From positions 930,001 through 994,000 of the forward strand of contig NZ_CP136600.1 in the NCBI RefSeq assembly GCF_032911225.1: 64,000 nucleotides of DNA, in the 5' to 3' direction. The notes under the pieces were generated by a model, which saw only the letters and a list, made by a program, of their open reading frames with translations, had not been told where the DNA came from and made no database searches. This stretch comes from Thalassotalea fonticola (GTDB taxonomy: Bacteria; Pseudomonadota; Gammaproteobacteria; Enterobacterales; Alteromonadaceae). This document shows positions 47,645-57,021 of this stretch, one piece after another. The number at the start of each line of letters is the position of its first letter. Within the stretch, counting starts at the first letter, position 1. The translations under genes were made by a program, and so were the position numbers.

Positions 47645-47866
47645 ATGCCTATTGTATCTAAATATTCTAATGAACGTGTAGAAAAGATTGTTCAAAATTT
47701 AATTGATGTACTTGTAAAGGAAGAAGCTTCTACAGATCTTGCCTTGATGTGTCTTGGTAACACTCTATCAACAATTATAAATAATCAAGTTCCAGAAAAA
47801 CAAAGAGACGCTATTGCTAAAAACTTTGCCAATGCATTAGCTCAATCAACAAAAACAATAAAATAA
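47645..47866 (+). CDS. yejL: DUF1414 protein YejL
   Basis: A 73-residue member of the YejL/DUF1414 family: [20 protein letters not shown] ... [20 protein letters not shown]. Function unknown. Conserved position between divergent yejK and yejM supports the call. 21 bp separate it from yejM. Confidence 0.9.
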   Translation: MPIVSKYSNERVEKIVQNLIDVLVKEEASTDLALMCLGNTLSTIINNQVPEKQRDAIAKNFANALAQSTKTIK

Positions 47867-47887
47867 CAAAATTTCGCGAATATTTAT

Positions 47888-49579
47888 ATGGTTACTACAG
47901 AAAATAGTTCATACAGTAAAAGGTTATTGCATCTTATTAGTTGGGGACATTGGTTTACCTTCTTTAATGTCGGTGCCGCAATTTTAATTGCTGTTATATT
48001 TCTTCATGCTGAAGGCATACCCGAAACATTAATTGGCAAAGCCTATATGCTAACCAATTGGTTTAGTCATATGGCTTTTTTAACTTTTATCTGTTTTGTT
48101 TTAACTGTATTTCCGCTTACTTTATTGTTCCCTAAAACAAGGTTTATTCGCGGCGCCGCATCGTTTGTCTTTAGTTTCGCCCTATGTTTATTGGTCATTG
48201 ACGGTTTTACCTATGCTGAACTTGGTTATCATATAAATACCGACTCAAGCTCGCAGATATTTGCATTGTTAAAGGAAAAGTTTCAATTTGGAACGCTTTC
48301 TTTGACCACCTTAAATTGGATAATATTTATTGCCATTTTATTATTTCAATTAGTGATGAGTAATTATTGTTGGAAGCACCTTAAAGAATTACAGCAACTC
48401 AAAGCACCTAAATATTTGGTTGGTGTATTTGTTTCTTCTTTCTTTATTTCTCATATAATCCACGTGTGGGCCGATGCAGACCTTGAATACAGTGTATTAA
48501 GGCAAGACACTGTATTACCGTTCTCTTATCCTTCTACGGCAAAAACCCTGCTCACAAAATATGGTCTATTTGATCGTACAGATTATGTTCAACGCAAAAA
48601 TAATCCTTTCTCATTTACCAATAAAACGCCTGATTACCCGGAACTTACAGAGGTATGCAAAAACATAAATACTCCACAACGTTCTACATTTTTAGTGTTA
48701 AATGATAAAGTTTTAACTGAAAAGCAACTCAACCAATTTAATCAAAGCTCAAGTGTAAAAGGTAGTAACTTACTAAATTACATCGACAATGCGAGTAGTC
48801 ATGATGCTTGGTTTAACCTGCTCTATGGTCTTCCTACTATTTATCAAGAAGATATGAAAGCTCAGCAAGCTGAACCTATGTTGTTCCAGCAAATTAATGC
48901 TGCACAGTTAACTACGTCAATTAATGTTTTTGCCAGCAAAGACGGTAACTCAGATTTACCATTGTGGCTTTCGAATTTATTTACCAATCAAAGCCAATAC
49001 GAAGATATATCGAGCTTTCTGTTTGCTGATAAATTAAATGGTTTAAAACCTGGCTTGCATGTTTTCTATTTTTCAGGTCAAACCGATTATCAATATGAAC
49101 TGTTTGTAAATGCGTTATTACTAGCGCAGCAACAAAAAGATTTAAAAGATATCATCTGGCTAAGTTCTTTAGGTAACGATTTAGATAAAACTACATTAAC
49201 ACCAAAACCTGCTCTATTTATCTTCGCTGAAAAGCAAAGTCGAGCAATTAATGAATTAACGAGTGTTATGGATGTACAAAGTACTTTAATGCGAAATTGG
49301 TTTAATTGCCGTTTAGATTACAAGCGCTACAGTAACGGCCATAACATTTATCGAGTAAATGATGACCGATTATTTGCTAATACAGCTGAAAACGGTTTAT
49401 TAGTGATTAAGAAAGATAAAAATTTATTTATCGATCAACAAGGAAATTTCGAAACTTATTCGACTCAACTCGATACATTAATTAGTGAAGATTCTGATTT
49501 TCCAATGCTTATCGATGGCGTAAAACTAATTAATTCATTTAGTTTACAAAACAAATCAATAGATCAGAACAAGAATTAA
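47888..49579 (+). CDS. yejM: YejM/PbgA-like inner-membrane protein (DUF3413 and sulfatase-like domain)
   Basis: A 563-residue protein. Five membrane helices in the first 200 residues form the DUF3413 part (LHLISWGHWFTFFNVGAAIL, FVFSFALCLLVIDGFTYAELGYHIN). A periplasmic alkaline phosphatase/sulfatase-like domain follows. In E. coli YejM (LapC/PbgA) controls lipopolysaccharide synthesis by sensing LPS and restraining LapB-FtsH. The C-terminal domain here is shorter and more diverged than in enterics, and I do not see a standard sulfatase active-site Ser/Cys motif. Gene order yejK-yejL-yejM supports the assignment. Confidence 0.87.
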   Translation: MVTTENSSYSKRLLHLISWGHWFTFFNVGAAILIAVIFLHAEGIPETLIGKAYMLTNWFSHMAFLTFICFVLTVFPLTLLFPKTRFIRGAASFVFSFALCLLVIDGFTYAELGYHINTDSSSQIFALLKEKFQFGTLSLTTLNWIIFIAILLFQLVMSNYCWKHLKELQQLKAPKYLVGVFVSSFFISHIIHVWADADLEYSVLRQDTVLPFSYPSTAKTLLTKYGLFDRTDYVQRKNNPFSFTNKTPDYPELTEVCKNINTPQRSTFLVLNDKVLTEKQLNQFNQSSSVKGSNLLNYIDNASSHDAWFNLLYGLPTIYQEDMKAQQAEPMLFQQINAAQLTTSINVFASKDGNSDLPLWLSNLFTNQSQYEDISSFLFADKLNGLKPGLHVFYFSGQTDYQYELFVNALLLAQQQKDLKDIIWLSSLGNDLDKTTLTPKPALFIFAEKQSRAINELTSVMDVQSTLMRNWFNCRLDYKRYSNGHNIYRVNDDRLFANTAENGLLVIKKDKNLFIDQQGNFETYSTQLDTLISEDSDFPMLIDGVKLINSFSLQNKSIDQNKN

Positions 49580-49636
49580 ACAATCAAACACTTAAGTTCA
49601 ATTTTAGCTATGCAACCGCTAAAAACTTAATTACTA

Positions 49637-49665
49637 TTGAAGTGTCATTTATATGGTTCTTTATA
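49637..49665 (+). promoter_or_regulatory. Promoter of tRNA-Pro
   Basis: TTGAAG, 17-bp spacer, TTTATA; the -10 ends 24 bp before the tRNA. Confidence 0.6.
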
Positions 49666-49689
49666 GATGGTGTATTAATTGAAAATAGT

Positions 49690-49766
49690 CGGGGTGTAGC
49701 GCAGCCTGGTAGCGCGTGCGTCTGGGGGACGTGAGGTCACAAGTTCGAATCTTGTCATCCCGACCA
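49690..49766 (+). tRNA. tRNA-Pro (anticodon GGG)
   Basis: A 77-nt gene with encoded CCA. The acceptor CGGGGTG pairs with CATCCCG, the D-arm is GCGC-AGCCTGGTA-GCGC, and the anticodon loop CTGGGGG reads GGG at 34-36. The T-arm is ACAAGTTCGAATCTTGT. Proline identity also fits the C1-G72 start typical of this tRNA. Confidence 0.94.
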
Positions 49767-50050
49767 ATTTCAAAATATTTAATAATAAGTACACAAGTTA
49801 CTAATTCCTAATATCCCGACCAATTTCAAAATATTTAATAATAAGTACACAAGTTACTAATTCCTAACATCCCGACCAATTTCAAAATATTTAATAATAA
49901 GTACACAAGTTACTAATTCCTGATATCCCGACCAATTTCAAAATATTTAATAATAAGTACACAAGTTACTAATTCCTGATATCTCGACCAATTTCAAAAT
50001 ATTTAATAATAAGTACACAAGTTACTAATTCCTAATATCCCGACCAATTT
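49757..50050 (+). repeat. Five 56-bp tandem repeats derived from the tRNA-Pro 3' end
   Basis: CCCGACCA recurs at 49759, 49815, 49871, 49927, 49983 (CTCGACCA) and 50039, an exact 56-bp period. Each unit is CCCGACCAATTTC, an AT-rich spacer, and ACACAAGTTACTAATTCCT, which is a decayed copy of the T-arm (CACAAGTTCGAATCTTG). The units are nearly identical, differing at a few bases, so amplification is recent. No terminator hairpin is visible within them. Confidence 0.9.
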
Positions 50051-50295
50051 CAAACTTAAAAATATTTTATTTAAAAGATGTCTTTTCAAAAGGGTCTCAC
50101 CACGTTCTTAGTTTTTAAAACGTTATGAATAGATTTCCCAAATTCACCTCAATTAACCGTTAACCCTTCTTATTTTATTTACCTGCTATACTTATTTTAA
50201 GCATTCATTAAATATGTTTCGCTCAGTTGTGCACTCTCCCCAAACCGCACTTGTTTAATGAATATTTTTCAACACTGAACAACGCGGAGAACCTT
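50051..50295. other. Gap between the tRNA-Pro repeats and the next gene
   Basis: About 245 bp of AT-rich sequence. No gene or strong signal is visible apart from the GGAGA ribosome site at its end. No clear tRNA terminator is found. Confidence 0.5.
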
Positions 50296-50853
50296 ATGGT
50301 ACGCCATTATTATTTAAGCAATGATTTGGATGAATTAGAAGACGTTGAAAACGAGCTTCTAAAAGAGGGATTTACCACACCGCAAATGCACGTATTAAGT
50401 GAAAATGATGCGGAAGTACAAAAACACCATCTACATGAAGTAGAGTCGGTATTAAAAAAAGATGTGGTCCATTCGACTGAAGTTGGCGCTTTAGTTGGCT
50501 TAGCTGGGGCTGCATTAGTTTTAATTACGGCATATTTACTCGAGTGGACAAATGGCGCAGCTGGATGGATGCCTTTCATATTCTTAGCTGTAGTTGTATT
50601 AGGCTTTTGTACTTGGGAAGGTGGATTTATAGGTATTCAACGTCCTAATGTTGAGTTTGTCCGTTTCCAAAAAATGTTGGCTGAAGGTAATCATATATTT
50701 TTTGTTGATGCTGAACCTGAGCAAGAACCGCTGCTAAAAAGATTGATGAAACATCATCCAAATTTAGTGGTTGAAGGACTTGGGGAAGCCACACCATCAT
50801 GGGTGGTTAGAGGCCAAGACAAGTATCATGACTTTATGAAAACCATGCCATAA
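50296..50853 (+). CDS. Two-TM membrane protein of unknown function
   Basis: 185 residues from the ATG at 50296, chosen because GGAGA precedes it; an in-frame reading from 50227 lacks support. A soluble N-terminal part (VRHYYLSNDLDELEDVENEL) precedes two helices (GALVGLAGAALVLITAYLL and WMPFIFLAVVVLGFCTWEGG) and a C-terminal part (FFVDAEPEQEPLLKRLMKHHP). The N-terminus resembles small ferredoxin-like regulatory folds that precede paired helices. Related proteins occur in Shewanella and Vibrio, I believe, but I know no function. It is followed by a terminator and is monocistronic. Confidence 0.78.
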   Translation: MVRHYYLSNDLDELEDVENELLKEGFTTPQMHVLSENDAEVQKHHLHEVESVLKKDVVHSTEVGALVGLAGAALVLITAYLLEWTNGAAGWMPFIFLAVVVLGFCTWEGGFIGIQRPNVEFVRFQKMLAEGNHIFFVDAEPEQEPLLKRLMKHHPNLVVEGLGEATPSWVVRGQDKYHDFMKTMP

Positions 50854-50869
50854 CATACTATGTTCATAT

Positions 50870-50908
50870 AAATGCCGTGTATTATTAATGTTATACGGCA
50901 TTTTTTAT
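50870..50908 (+). terminator. Terminator after the two-TM protein gene
   Basis: Stem AAATGCCGTGTA / TATACGGCATTT (one bulge) followed by TTTTATTTTT. Confidence 0.8.
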
Positions 50909-51147
50909 TTTTAACTTATCGAAATTAAGCTTTCTGCTTAATGATCCTTCTTCTAAAAGTTAAATTCTGTAATAACAGAAATTTCAAATACTTGTGGTCA
51001 AATACCAAAAATAGACTATGTTTAATAAAGATAAAATTATTTGGTCTTTTCGTAGTTTGTAGTGGAAACCCTAAATAAATAATTAGAACTGGTAATGCCA
51101 TAGAAGCATAAATAACAGTAATAATAATTTAAAAGGATTCATATGGT

Positions 51148-52542
51148 ATGGCAATTGCGATTGTTATTCTTATACTCATACTAGCGACAGTAATTTTTCA
51201 CTTCTTAAGCCCTTGGTGGTTTACTCCCCTCGCCTCTAACTGGAGCTCTATTGATGGCACCATAGATATAACTCTGTGGGTCACAGGTATTGTTTTTGTT
51301 TTAGTTAATTTATTTCTTGCTTACGCTGTTTATAAATTCCGTCACAAAAAAGATCAAAAAGCAGATTATGAGCCTGAAAATAAAAAACTAGAGACCTGGT
51401 TAACAATCATAACCACTATCGGCGTTGCCGCAATGCTTGCACCCGGTCTAGTTGTTTGGTCTGAATTTGTTCATGTACCAGAAGATGCAAAGGAATTTGA
51501 AGTTGTTGGTCAACAATGGAGTTGGAATTACAGATTTCCAGGTGAAGATGGCTTACTAGGTAAAATTGATAATACCGTTATTTCTGCTCAGAACCCTTTT
51601 GGTATTAGACCTGATGATCCTAATGGACAAGATGATGTGCTAATAAACTCTAACGAAGTTCATCTGCCAATAAACCAACCAGTCAAAGTTTTGCAACGTT
51701 CGAAAGACGTATTGCATAATTTTGCTATCCCGCAATTTCGGGTAAAAATGGATTTGGTACCGGGAATAACAAGTTATTTTTGGTTTACTCCAACAAAACT
51801 AGGAACTTATGATGTTCTTTGCCAAGAGTTATGTGGCATAGCTCATTACTTAATGCGCGGAAAAGTGGTTGTTCAAACTGAAGCTGACTTTAATATCTGG
51901 TTAAGCAAATTCCCAACCTTTGCTGAATCCTTACAACGGCCCAAAGGTGACGTAGTCGCTGGTAAAAAGCACTATCAAGCGTGCGTTGCTTGTCATGGCG
52001 TCGAAGGTTTAGGTAATGAAGCAATGAATGCTCCAAAACTCGCGGGTCTTTCTTCTTGGTACAGTAAGCGACAATTACAATATTTTAAGCACAATGTAAG
52101 AGGATCATCCTCAGAAGACACATTTGGTGCTCAGATGGCGGCCATGTCGGCAACTTTACCTGATGATAAAGCCATTAATGATGTTTCAGCATATATACAA
52201 TCCTTACCTAACAATAAAATGAAACAGCGTACAGAAGCTGATAGTAGCAAAGGTAAAATTTTATACCGTAATTGCAGTTTTTGTCATGGCAATAATGGCG
52301 AAGGAAATTACGCATTGAATGCACCAAGGCTTGCCGGTCAACACGACTGGTATTTAAAACGTCAGTTGCTTAATTTTAAAAATGATATTCGTGGCAAACA
52401 TGAAGGTGATCTTTACGGCAAACAAATGGTGCTTATGTCGCGTCTATTACAAAACGATGATGCAATTGAGCAGGTTTTAGCTTATATCAATCAACTGCAG
52501 CCAATAAATAACGAACAAAACAAAGCCGTTTTGCAAGAATAA
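51148..52542 (+). CDS. coxB: Cytochrome c oxidase subunit II with two fused cytochrome c domains
   Basis: 464 residues. Membrane helices are at the N-terminus, then a cupredoxin domain with the CuA site (QRSKDVLHNFAIPQFRVKMD, LCQELCGIAHYLMRG). Two C-terminal class I cytochrome c domains follow with CVACHG and CSFCHG plus distal Met in QMAAMSAT and QMVLMSRL. This makes it a caa3-like subunit II that takes electrons from a donor cytochrome and passes them to subunit I. Two heme domains rather than one is less common. First gene of a seven-gene operon. Confidence 0.93.
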   Translation: MAIAIVILILILATVIFHFLSPWWFTPLASNWSSIDGTIDITLWVTGIVFVLVNLFLAYAVYKFRHKKDQKADYEPENKKLETWLTIITTIGVAAMLAPGLVVWSEFVHVPEDAKEFEVVGQQWSWNYRFPGEDGLLGKIDNTVISAQNPFGIRPDDPNGQDDVLINSNEVHLPINQPVKVLQRSKDVLHNFAIPQFRVKMDLVPGITSYFWFTPTKLGTYDVLCQELCGIAHYLMRGKVVVQTEADFNIWLSKFPTFAESLQRPKGDVVAGKKHYQACVACHGVEGLGNEAMNAPKLAGLSSWYSKRQLQYFKHNVRGSSSEDTFGAQMAAMSATLPDDKAINDVSAYIQSLPNNKMKQRTEADSSKGKILYRNCSFCHGNNGEGNYALNAPRLAGQHDWYLKRQLLNFKNDIRGKHEGDLYGKQMVLMSRLLQNDDAIEQVLAYINQLQPINNEQNKAVLQE

Positions 52543-52568
52543 CAAGTAACCACATTTAAAGGTTTTTT

Positions 52569-54353
52569 ATGACACATATTGCGATTGCTGATCAAATAGA
52601 AGAAGACCATGAACCAAGTGGCTTTATTCGTAAGTACATTTGGAGCCAAGATCATAAAGTTATTGCCATACAATATGCCGTTACTGCCATATTTGTAGGC
52701 TTAATCGCACTCGTACTTTCAGGAATGATGCGCCTGCAATTAGGCTTTCCAGATAGTTTTTCTTTTATTGATCCAAGTTCATACCTACAGTTTGTCACTA
52801 TGCATGGGATGATCATGGTGATTTATCTATTAACTGCATTACTGCTAGGCGGCTTCGGTAACTATTTGATCCCGTTAATGGTTGGTGCTCGCGACATGGT
52901 ATTTCCCTATTTGAACATGCTCAGTTACTGGACCTATTTATTAGCGGTGATCATTCTTATTTGCAGCTTCTTTGTTACAGGCGGTCCTACAGGGGCTGGC
53001 TGGACTTTATATCCACCGCAAGCAATATTACAAGGAACCCCTGGGGCTGATAAAGGCATCATTTTGATGTTGGCATCTTTAGGTGTTTTTATCATCGCGT
53101 TTACGATGGGTGGTTTGAATTATGTTACTACGGTATTACAAGCAAGAACAAAAGGTATGACCTTAATGCGGATGCCCTTGACTATTTGGGGGATATTTAT
53201 TGCCACTATTTTAGGCTTACTTGCGTTTCCGGCATTACTCGTTAGCGCCATTATGATGTTGTTTGATAAATTACTTGGCACCAGTTTCTTTATGCCCGCG
53301 ATAATTTCGCTAGGAGAGTCATTGCAATACACCAATGGTAGTCCTATTTTATTCCAGCATTTATTCTGGTTCTTTGGGCATCCTGAGGTTTACATCGTTG
53401 CCCTACCAGCATTTGGAATGGTTTCAGACGTAATCGCTGTTCATGCTCGTAAAAACATATTTGGTTATCGAATGATGGTTTGGGCTATTGTCGCAATAGG
53501 CGGTTTAAGTTTCGTTGTATGGGCTCATCATATGTATGTGAGTGGAATGAACCCTTATTTTGGCTTCTTTTTTGCGACCACTACACTGATTATTGCCGTA
53601 CCTACGGCACTTAAAGTTTATAATTGGGTTCTAACGCTCTGGAAAGGAAACATCCACCTAACGGTACCTATGCTATTCGCAATAGGCTTTATATTTACCT
53701 TCACCCACGGTGGTTTAACAGGGCTTTGGTTAGGAAACGTTGTAGTTGATTTACCTCTGTCTGATACCTATTTTGTTGTTGCTCACTTTCACATGGTTAT
53801 GGGCGTATCGCCAGTAATGGTGTTATTTGCGGCCATTTATCATTGGTATCCAAAAATTACTGGTCGCTATTTTCATAATGGTCTAGGAAAGATCCATTTT
53901 TGGCTCACATTTTTAGGTACTTACGCAATATATTTACCGATGCACTATCTAGGATTTTTAGGGGTGCCGCGCCGCTATTTTGCTATGGGTGAAACTAACT
54001 TCATACCTGATTCTGCAGCATCGTTAAATGCCAGTATTACCGTGTCAGCAATAATCGTTGGCGTGGTGCAATTAATATTCTTATATAATGTAATTTACAG
54101 TTTAAAATATGGCAAAAAATCACCACCTAACCCATGGGGAGCAACAAGTTTAGAATGGCAAACCCCTGATAATCCACCAAAACATGGTAATTGGGGAGAA
54201 AAATTACCGGTTGTACATAGGTGGGCTTATGATTTTAGTGTGCCTGGTGCTGCGGTCGATTTCTTACCGCAAAACCTCCCCGATAATGAAGTAAAAATGC
54301 TCGACAACTCTACCTATGTAGGCCAAAACCCTGAACAGCATGGAGAAAGTTAA
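52569..54353 (+). CDS. coxA: Cytochrome c oxidase subunit I
   Basis: 594 residues, 12 or more helices. Heme/CuB ligands: HGMIMVIYLLT, FFGHPEVYIVALPAFG (His-Tyr crosslink and proton-channel Glu, A1-type), WAHHMYVSGM and YFVVAHFHMVMG. It reduces O2 to water and pumps protons in the inner membrane. It overlaps the next gene by one base (TAATG). Confidence 0.96.
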   Translation: MTHIAIADQIEEDHEPSGFIRKYIWSQDHKVIAIQYAVTAIFVGLIALVLSGMMRLQLGFPDSFSFIDPSSYLQFVTMHGMIMVIYLLTALLLGGFGNYLIPLMVGARDMVFPYLNMLSYWTYLLAVIILICSFFVTGGPTGAGWTLYPPQAILQGTPGADKGIILMLASLGVFIIAFTMGGLNYVTTVLQARTKGMTLMRMPLTIWGIFIATILGLLAFPALLVSAIMMLFDKLLGTSFFMPAIISLGESLQYTNGSPILFQHLFWFFGHPEVYIVALPAFGMVSDVIAVHARKNIFGYRMMVWAIVAIGGLSFVVWAHHMYVSGMNPYFGFFFATTTLIIAVPTALKVYNWVLTLWKGNIHLTVPMLFAIGFIFTFTHGGLTGLWLGNVVVDLPLSDTYFVVAHFHMVMGVSPVMVLFAAIYHWYPKITGRYFHNGLGKIHFWLTFLGTYAIYLPMHYLGFLGVPRRYFAMGETNFIPDSAASLNASITVSAIIVGVVQLIFLYNVIYSLKYGKKSPPNPWGATSLEWQTPDNPPKHGNWGEKLPVVHRWAYDFSVPGAAVDFLPQNLPDNEVKMLDNSTYVGQNPEQHGES

Positions 54354-55027
54354 TGGGATTATTTAATACTCTAGCTGAAAAACCTTGGCAGGAAAGCTCG
54401 TCAGGTGTTGGTTTTGCCCACCTTGAAGAAAACTATACTCCCGGTAAAACTGCACTGAAATTCTTTCTTGCCGTTGTGTCTGTAGTATTTATCCTTTTTA
54501 TCATTACCTTCTTGTCACGCACTCAATTTTCAGATTTTCAAGCGTTGGCTGGTGAGCCTTGGTTACCATTAGAAAATAGTGATCAACTAATGATAAATAC
54601 GGGGGTTATTTTATTCGCCAGTATTTTTTTACAACTTTCAGTGCTACTTAAAAACAAGGTTTCTGCCAATACCAGGTTTAGCTTAATTTGTCTTGCTATG
54701 GTTGTCAGTTTGCTATTTATCTTTGGTCAGTGGCAAGTATGGCAACTACTAAACAACAATGGCTACTACGTTAACTCTAATCCTGCCAACAGCTTTTTTT
54801 ATTTACTAACAGGTTTACATGCTCTACATCTAATAGGCGGGCTGATAGCAATGATGAGGCTGCTGTATGTATTTTATCGCAATAATAATTCATCACAATT
54901 TAATCGGGCGCTGCAATTAGCAACAACCTATTGGCACTACTTATTTTTTGTATGGTTAGCATTATTCACTTTACTAACCAGCTCTACTGAAACATTTAAA
55001 ACGATAGCCCAAATTTGCGGCTTTTAG
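54353..55027 (+). CDS. Cytochrome c oxidase subunit III-like protein, first copy
   Basis: A 224-residue protein with about five helices. It belongs to the subunit III family (SFFYLLTGLHALHLIGGLIAMM, ATTYWHYLFFVWLALF). It is more diverged than the second copy that follows. In many related operons this place holds the Cox11/CtaG assembly factor, which is absent here. Its ATG overlaps the coxA stop. Confidence 0.82.
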   Translation: MGLFNTLAEKPWQESSSGVGFAHLEENYTPGKTALKFFLAVVSVVFILFIITFLSRTQFSDFQALAGEPWLPLENSDQLMINTGVILFASIFLQLSVLLKNKVSANTRFSLICLAMVVSLLFIFGQWQVWQLLNNNGYYVNSNPANSFFYLLTGLHALHLIGGLIAMMRLLYVFYRNNNSSQFNRALQLATTYWHYLFFVWLALFTLLTSSTETFKTIAQICGF

Positions 55028-55034
55028 GTGATTT

Positions 55035-55712
55035 ATGGCAAATGATGACAAACACAGTAAACAAACAAGCTCTTGGCAAAGTGCTGTAGCTGACTGGTCT
55101 GCCGATAAAGAAACCTTCAACATGCCTTGGGGCAAGTTGATGATGTGGATTTTCTTATTAAGTGACACTTTTATCTTTAGTATTTTCTTAACCAGTTATA
55201 TGAAAGTTAGGATGACGACTACTGTAGAGTGGCCAAGTTCAAGTGAAGTTTTTGCCCTTACTATTGCGGGTAACCACATACCATTAGTTTTGATCGCCAT
55301 AATGACATTCATCCTGATCACCAGTAGTGGCACCATGGCAATGGCGGTCAACTTTGCTTACAAAGGGGATAAATCAAAGACTTTTTATTTGATGATTATA
55401 ACTGCAGTGTTAGGTGCATCATTTGTTGGTATGCAAGCATTCGAGTGGACAAAATTGATTGTTGATGAAGGTATCAGACCTTGGGGAAATCCTATGGGTG
55501 CCGCTCAATTCGGCTCTATCTTTTTCATGATCACCGGTTTTCATGGCCTGCACGTAAGTTGTGGTGTTATTTATTTGGCGATTGTCGCCAATAAAGTACG
55601 CAAAGGTGATTATGATAAAAAAGGCTTCCATATTGTCGAAATCACCGGTTTGTATTGGCATTTTGTCGATTTAGTTTGGGTGTTTATTTTCGCCTTTTTC
55701 TACCTTTGGTAA
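55035..55712 (+). CDS. coxC: Cytochrome c oxidase subunit III, second copy
   Basis: A 225-residue protein of the heme-copper oxidase subunit III family with the conserved FMITGFHGLHVSCGVIYLAI and GLYWHFVDLVWVFIFAFFYLW. It stabilises subunit I and may guide oxygen. 7 bp after the first copy. Confidence 0.9.
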   Translation: MANDDKHSKQTSSWQSAVADWSADKETFNMPWGKLMMWIFLLSDTFIFSIFLTSYMKVRMTTTVEWPSSSEVFALTIAGNHIPLVLIAIMTFILITSSGTMAMAVNFAYKGDKSKTFYLMIITAVLGASFVGMQAFEWTKLIVDEGIRPWGNPMGAAQFGSIFFMITGFHGLHVSCGVIYLAIVANKVRKGDYDKKGFHIVEITGLYWHFVDLVWVFIFAFFYLW

Positions 55713-55748
55713 ATTAATAGAGTTGTATTAGTTAAATGGAGAATTTTC

Positions 55749-56066
55749 ATGAGTCAGTCAAGTGATCAACAACAACATCCAATTAGTCTCTATTTGAAAA
55801 TATGGGGACTGTTGTTTGTTTTAAGTACCCTTTCATACCTTGTTGACTACTATCAATTAGAAGGGATTCTTCGTTGGACCTTAATATTAGTGTTCATGTT
55901 TTTAAAAGCTGGATTAATTATCGGAATATTCATGCACGTCAGTTGGGAAAAATATTCGGTAAAACTTTTACTCTTTATTCCTCCTATTGCTGTACTTATC
56001 TTTATTGCACTTATGGCGATAGAAGCAGATTACACCTATTTAAATCGTTTAACGTTTTCCAAGTAA
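55749..56066 (+). CDS. Cytochrome c oxidase subunit IV (COX4-pro type)
   Basis: A 105-residue protein with three predicted helices (LKIWGLLFVLSTLSYLVDYY, MFLKAGLIIGIFMHVSWE, LIFIALMAIEADYTYL). It matches the small prokaryotic subunit IV of quinol/cytochrome oxidases. A GGAGAATTTTC site lies before the ATG. Confidence 0.85.
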   Translation: MSQSSDQQQHPISLYLKIWGLLFVLSTLSYLVDYYQLEGILRWTLILVFMFLKAGLIIGIFMHVSWEKYSVKLLLFIPPIAVLIFIALMAIEADYTYLNRLTFSK

Positions 56067-56097
56067 CAGTTCATAACATTAAAATAACGGATTAATA

Positions 56098-57021
56098 ATG
56101 GTTGAGAAGATAGTCACTTTGCATAAACAATTTTCCCTGCACGGCTTAGCTTATTTTGAAATGTGCAAACCAAAAGTGGTATTTATGTTGTTGATAACAG
56201 CATTCGTTGGCATGCAATTAGCACCTAATGAAACTAATGATCCTGCTCTAGCTCGCCTTACAACGATGTTTATTGCTGTAATAGGTATTGGTTTAGCTGC
56301 AAGTGCTGCCGCCATTGTCAATCATTTAGTCGACGTTAATATTGACAGCAAGATGGTGCGTACCCATAAACGTCCGATGGTTATAGGTAGTGTGAGTAGC
56401 AGTAAAGCTAAACTTCTAGCAACGCTATTAACATTTACTTCTATGCTGTTGCTTATTAATTATATTAATTTGCTTACCGCGATATTAACTTTTGCCGGGT
56501 TAATTGGATATGCGTTTATCTACAGCCTTTATTTAAAGCACACAACGCCACAAAACATCGTTATAGGCGGCCTGTCTGGAGCTTTACCACCTTTATTAGG
56601 CTGGACGGCAATGACCAATGAGGTAAGCATAAATGGGCTAGTACTATTGGCTATCATCTTTTTCTGGACTCCTGCTCATTTCTGGGCTTTAGCCATAGAT
56701 AGAGTTGATGATTATAGAAAAGCCAAAGTGCCAATGTTACCGGTTATCAAGGGCGTTGCTTATACTAAAGTTTGTGTCATTATTTATACCTTATTAACAG
56801 TATTAGTCAGCTATATCCCGGTTGCAACAGGTATGAGTGGTGCTATTTATTGTGTTTGCGCTACAGCGCTAGGCGCTTGGTTCATATTTAGTGCAATAAA
56901 ACTTAAATGTTTTCCTACCCCAGGCTGTGCCATCAAATGTTTTTATGTGTCGATATACTACCTATTAGGCCTTTTTATGGCCTTATTGGTTGATCATTTT
57001 TGGCAAGTCTATATTCATTAA
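56098..57021 (+). CDS. cyoE: Protoheme IX farnesyltransferase (heme O synthase)
   Basis: A 307-residue UbiA-superfamily membrane protein. The prenyl-diphosphate motifs are NHLVDVNIDSKMVRTHKRPM and AIDRVDDYRKAKVPMLPV. It converts heme B to heme O. No heme A synthase (CtaA) gene follows in the operon, so the oxidase might use heme O unless ctaA is elsewhere. It overlaps the SCO gene by one base. Confidence 0.93.
   Translation: MVEKIVTLHKQFSLHGLAYFEMCKPKVVFMLLITAFVGMQLAPNETNDPALARLTTMFIAVIGIGLAASAAAIVNHLVDVNIDSKMVRTHKRPMVIGSVSSSKAKLLATLLTFTSMLLLINYINLLTAILTFAGLIGYAFIYSLYLKHTTPQNIVIGGLSGALPPLLGWTAMTNEVSINGLVLLAIIFFWTPAHFWALAIDRVDDYRKAKVPMLPVIKGVAYTKVCVIIYTLLTVLVSYIPVATGMSGAIYCVCATALGAWFIFSAIKLKCFPTPGCAIKCFYVSIYYLLGLFMALLVDHFWQVYIH

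Noticed and set aside
49757..50050. Possible CRISPR or phage attachment array at tRNA-Pro
   Set aside because: The spacers are identical between units and no integrase or phage genes follow; it is a tandem duplication of the tRNA end.
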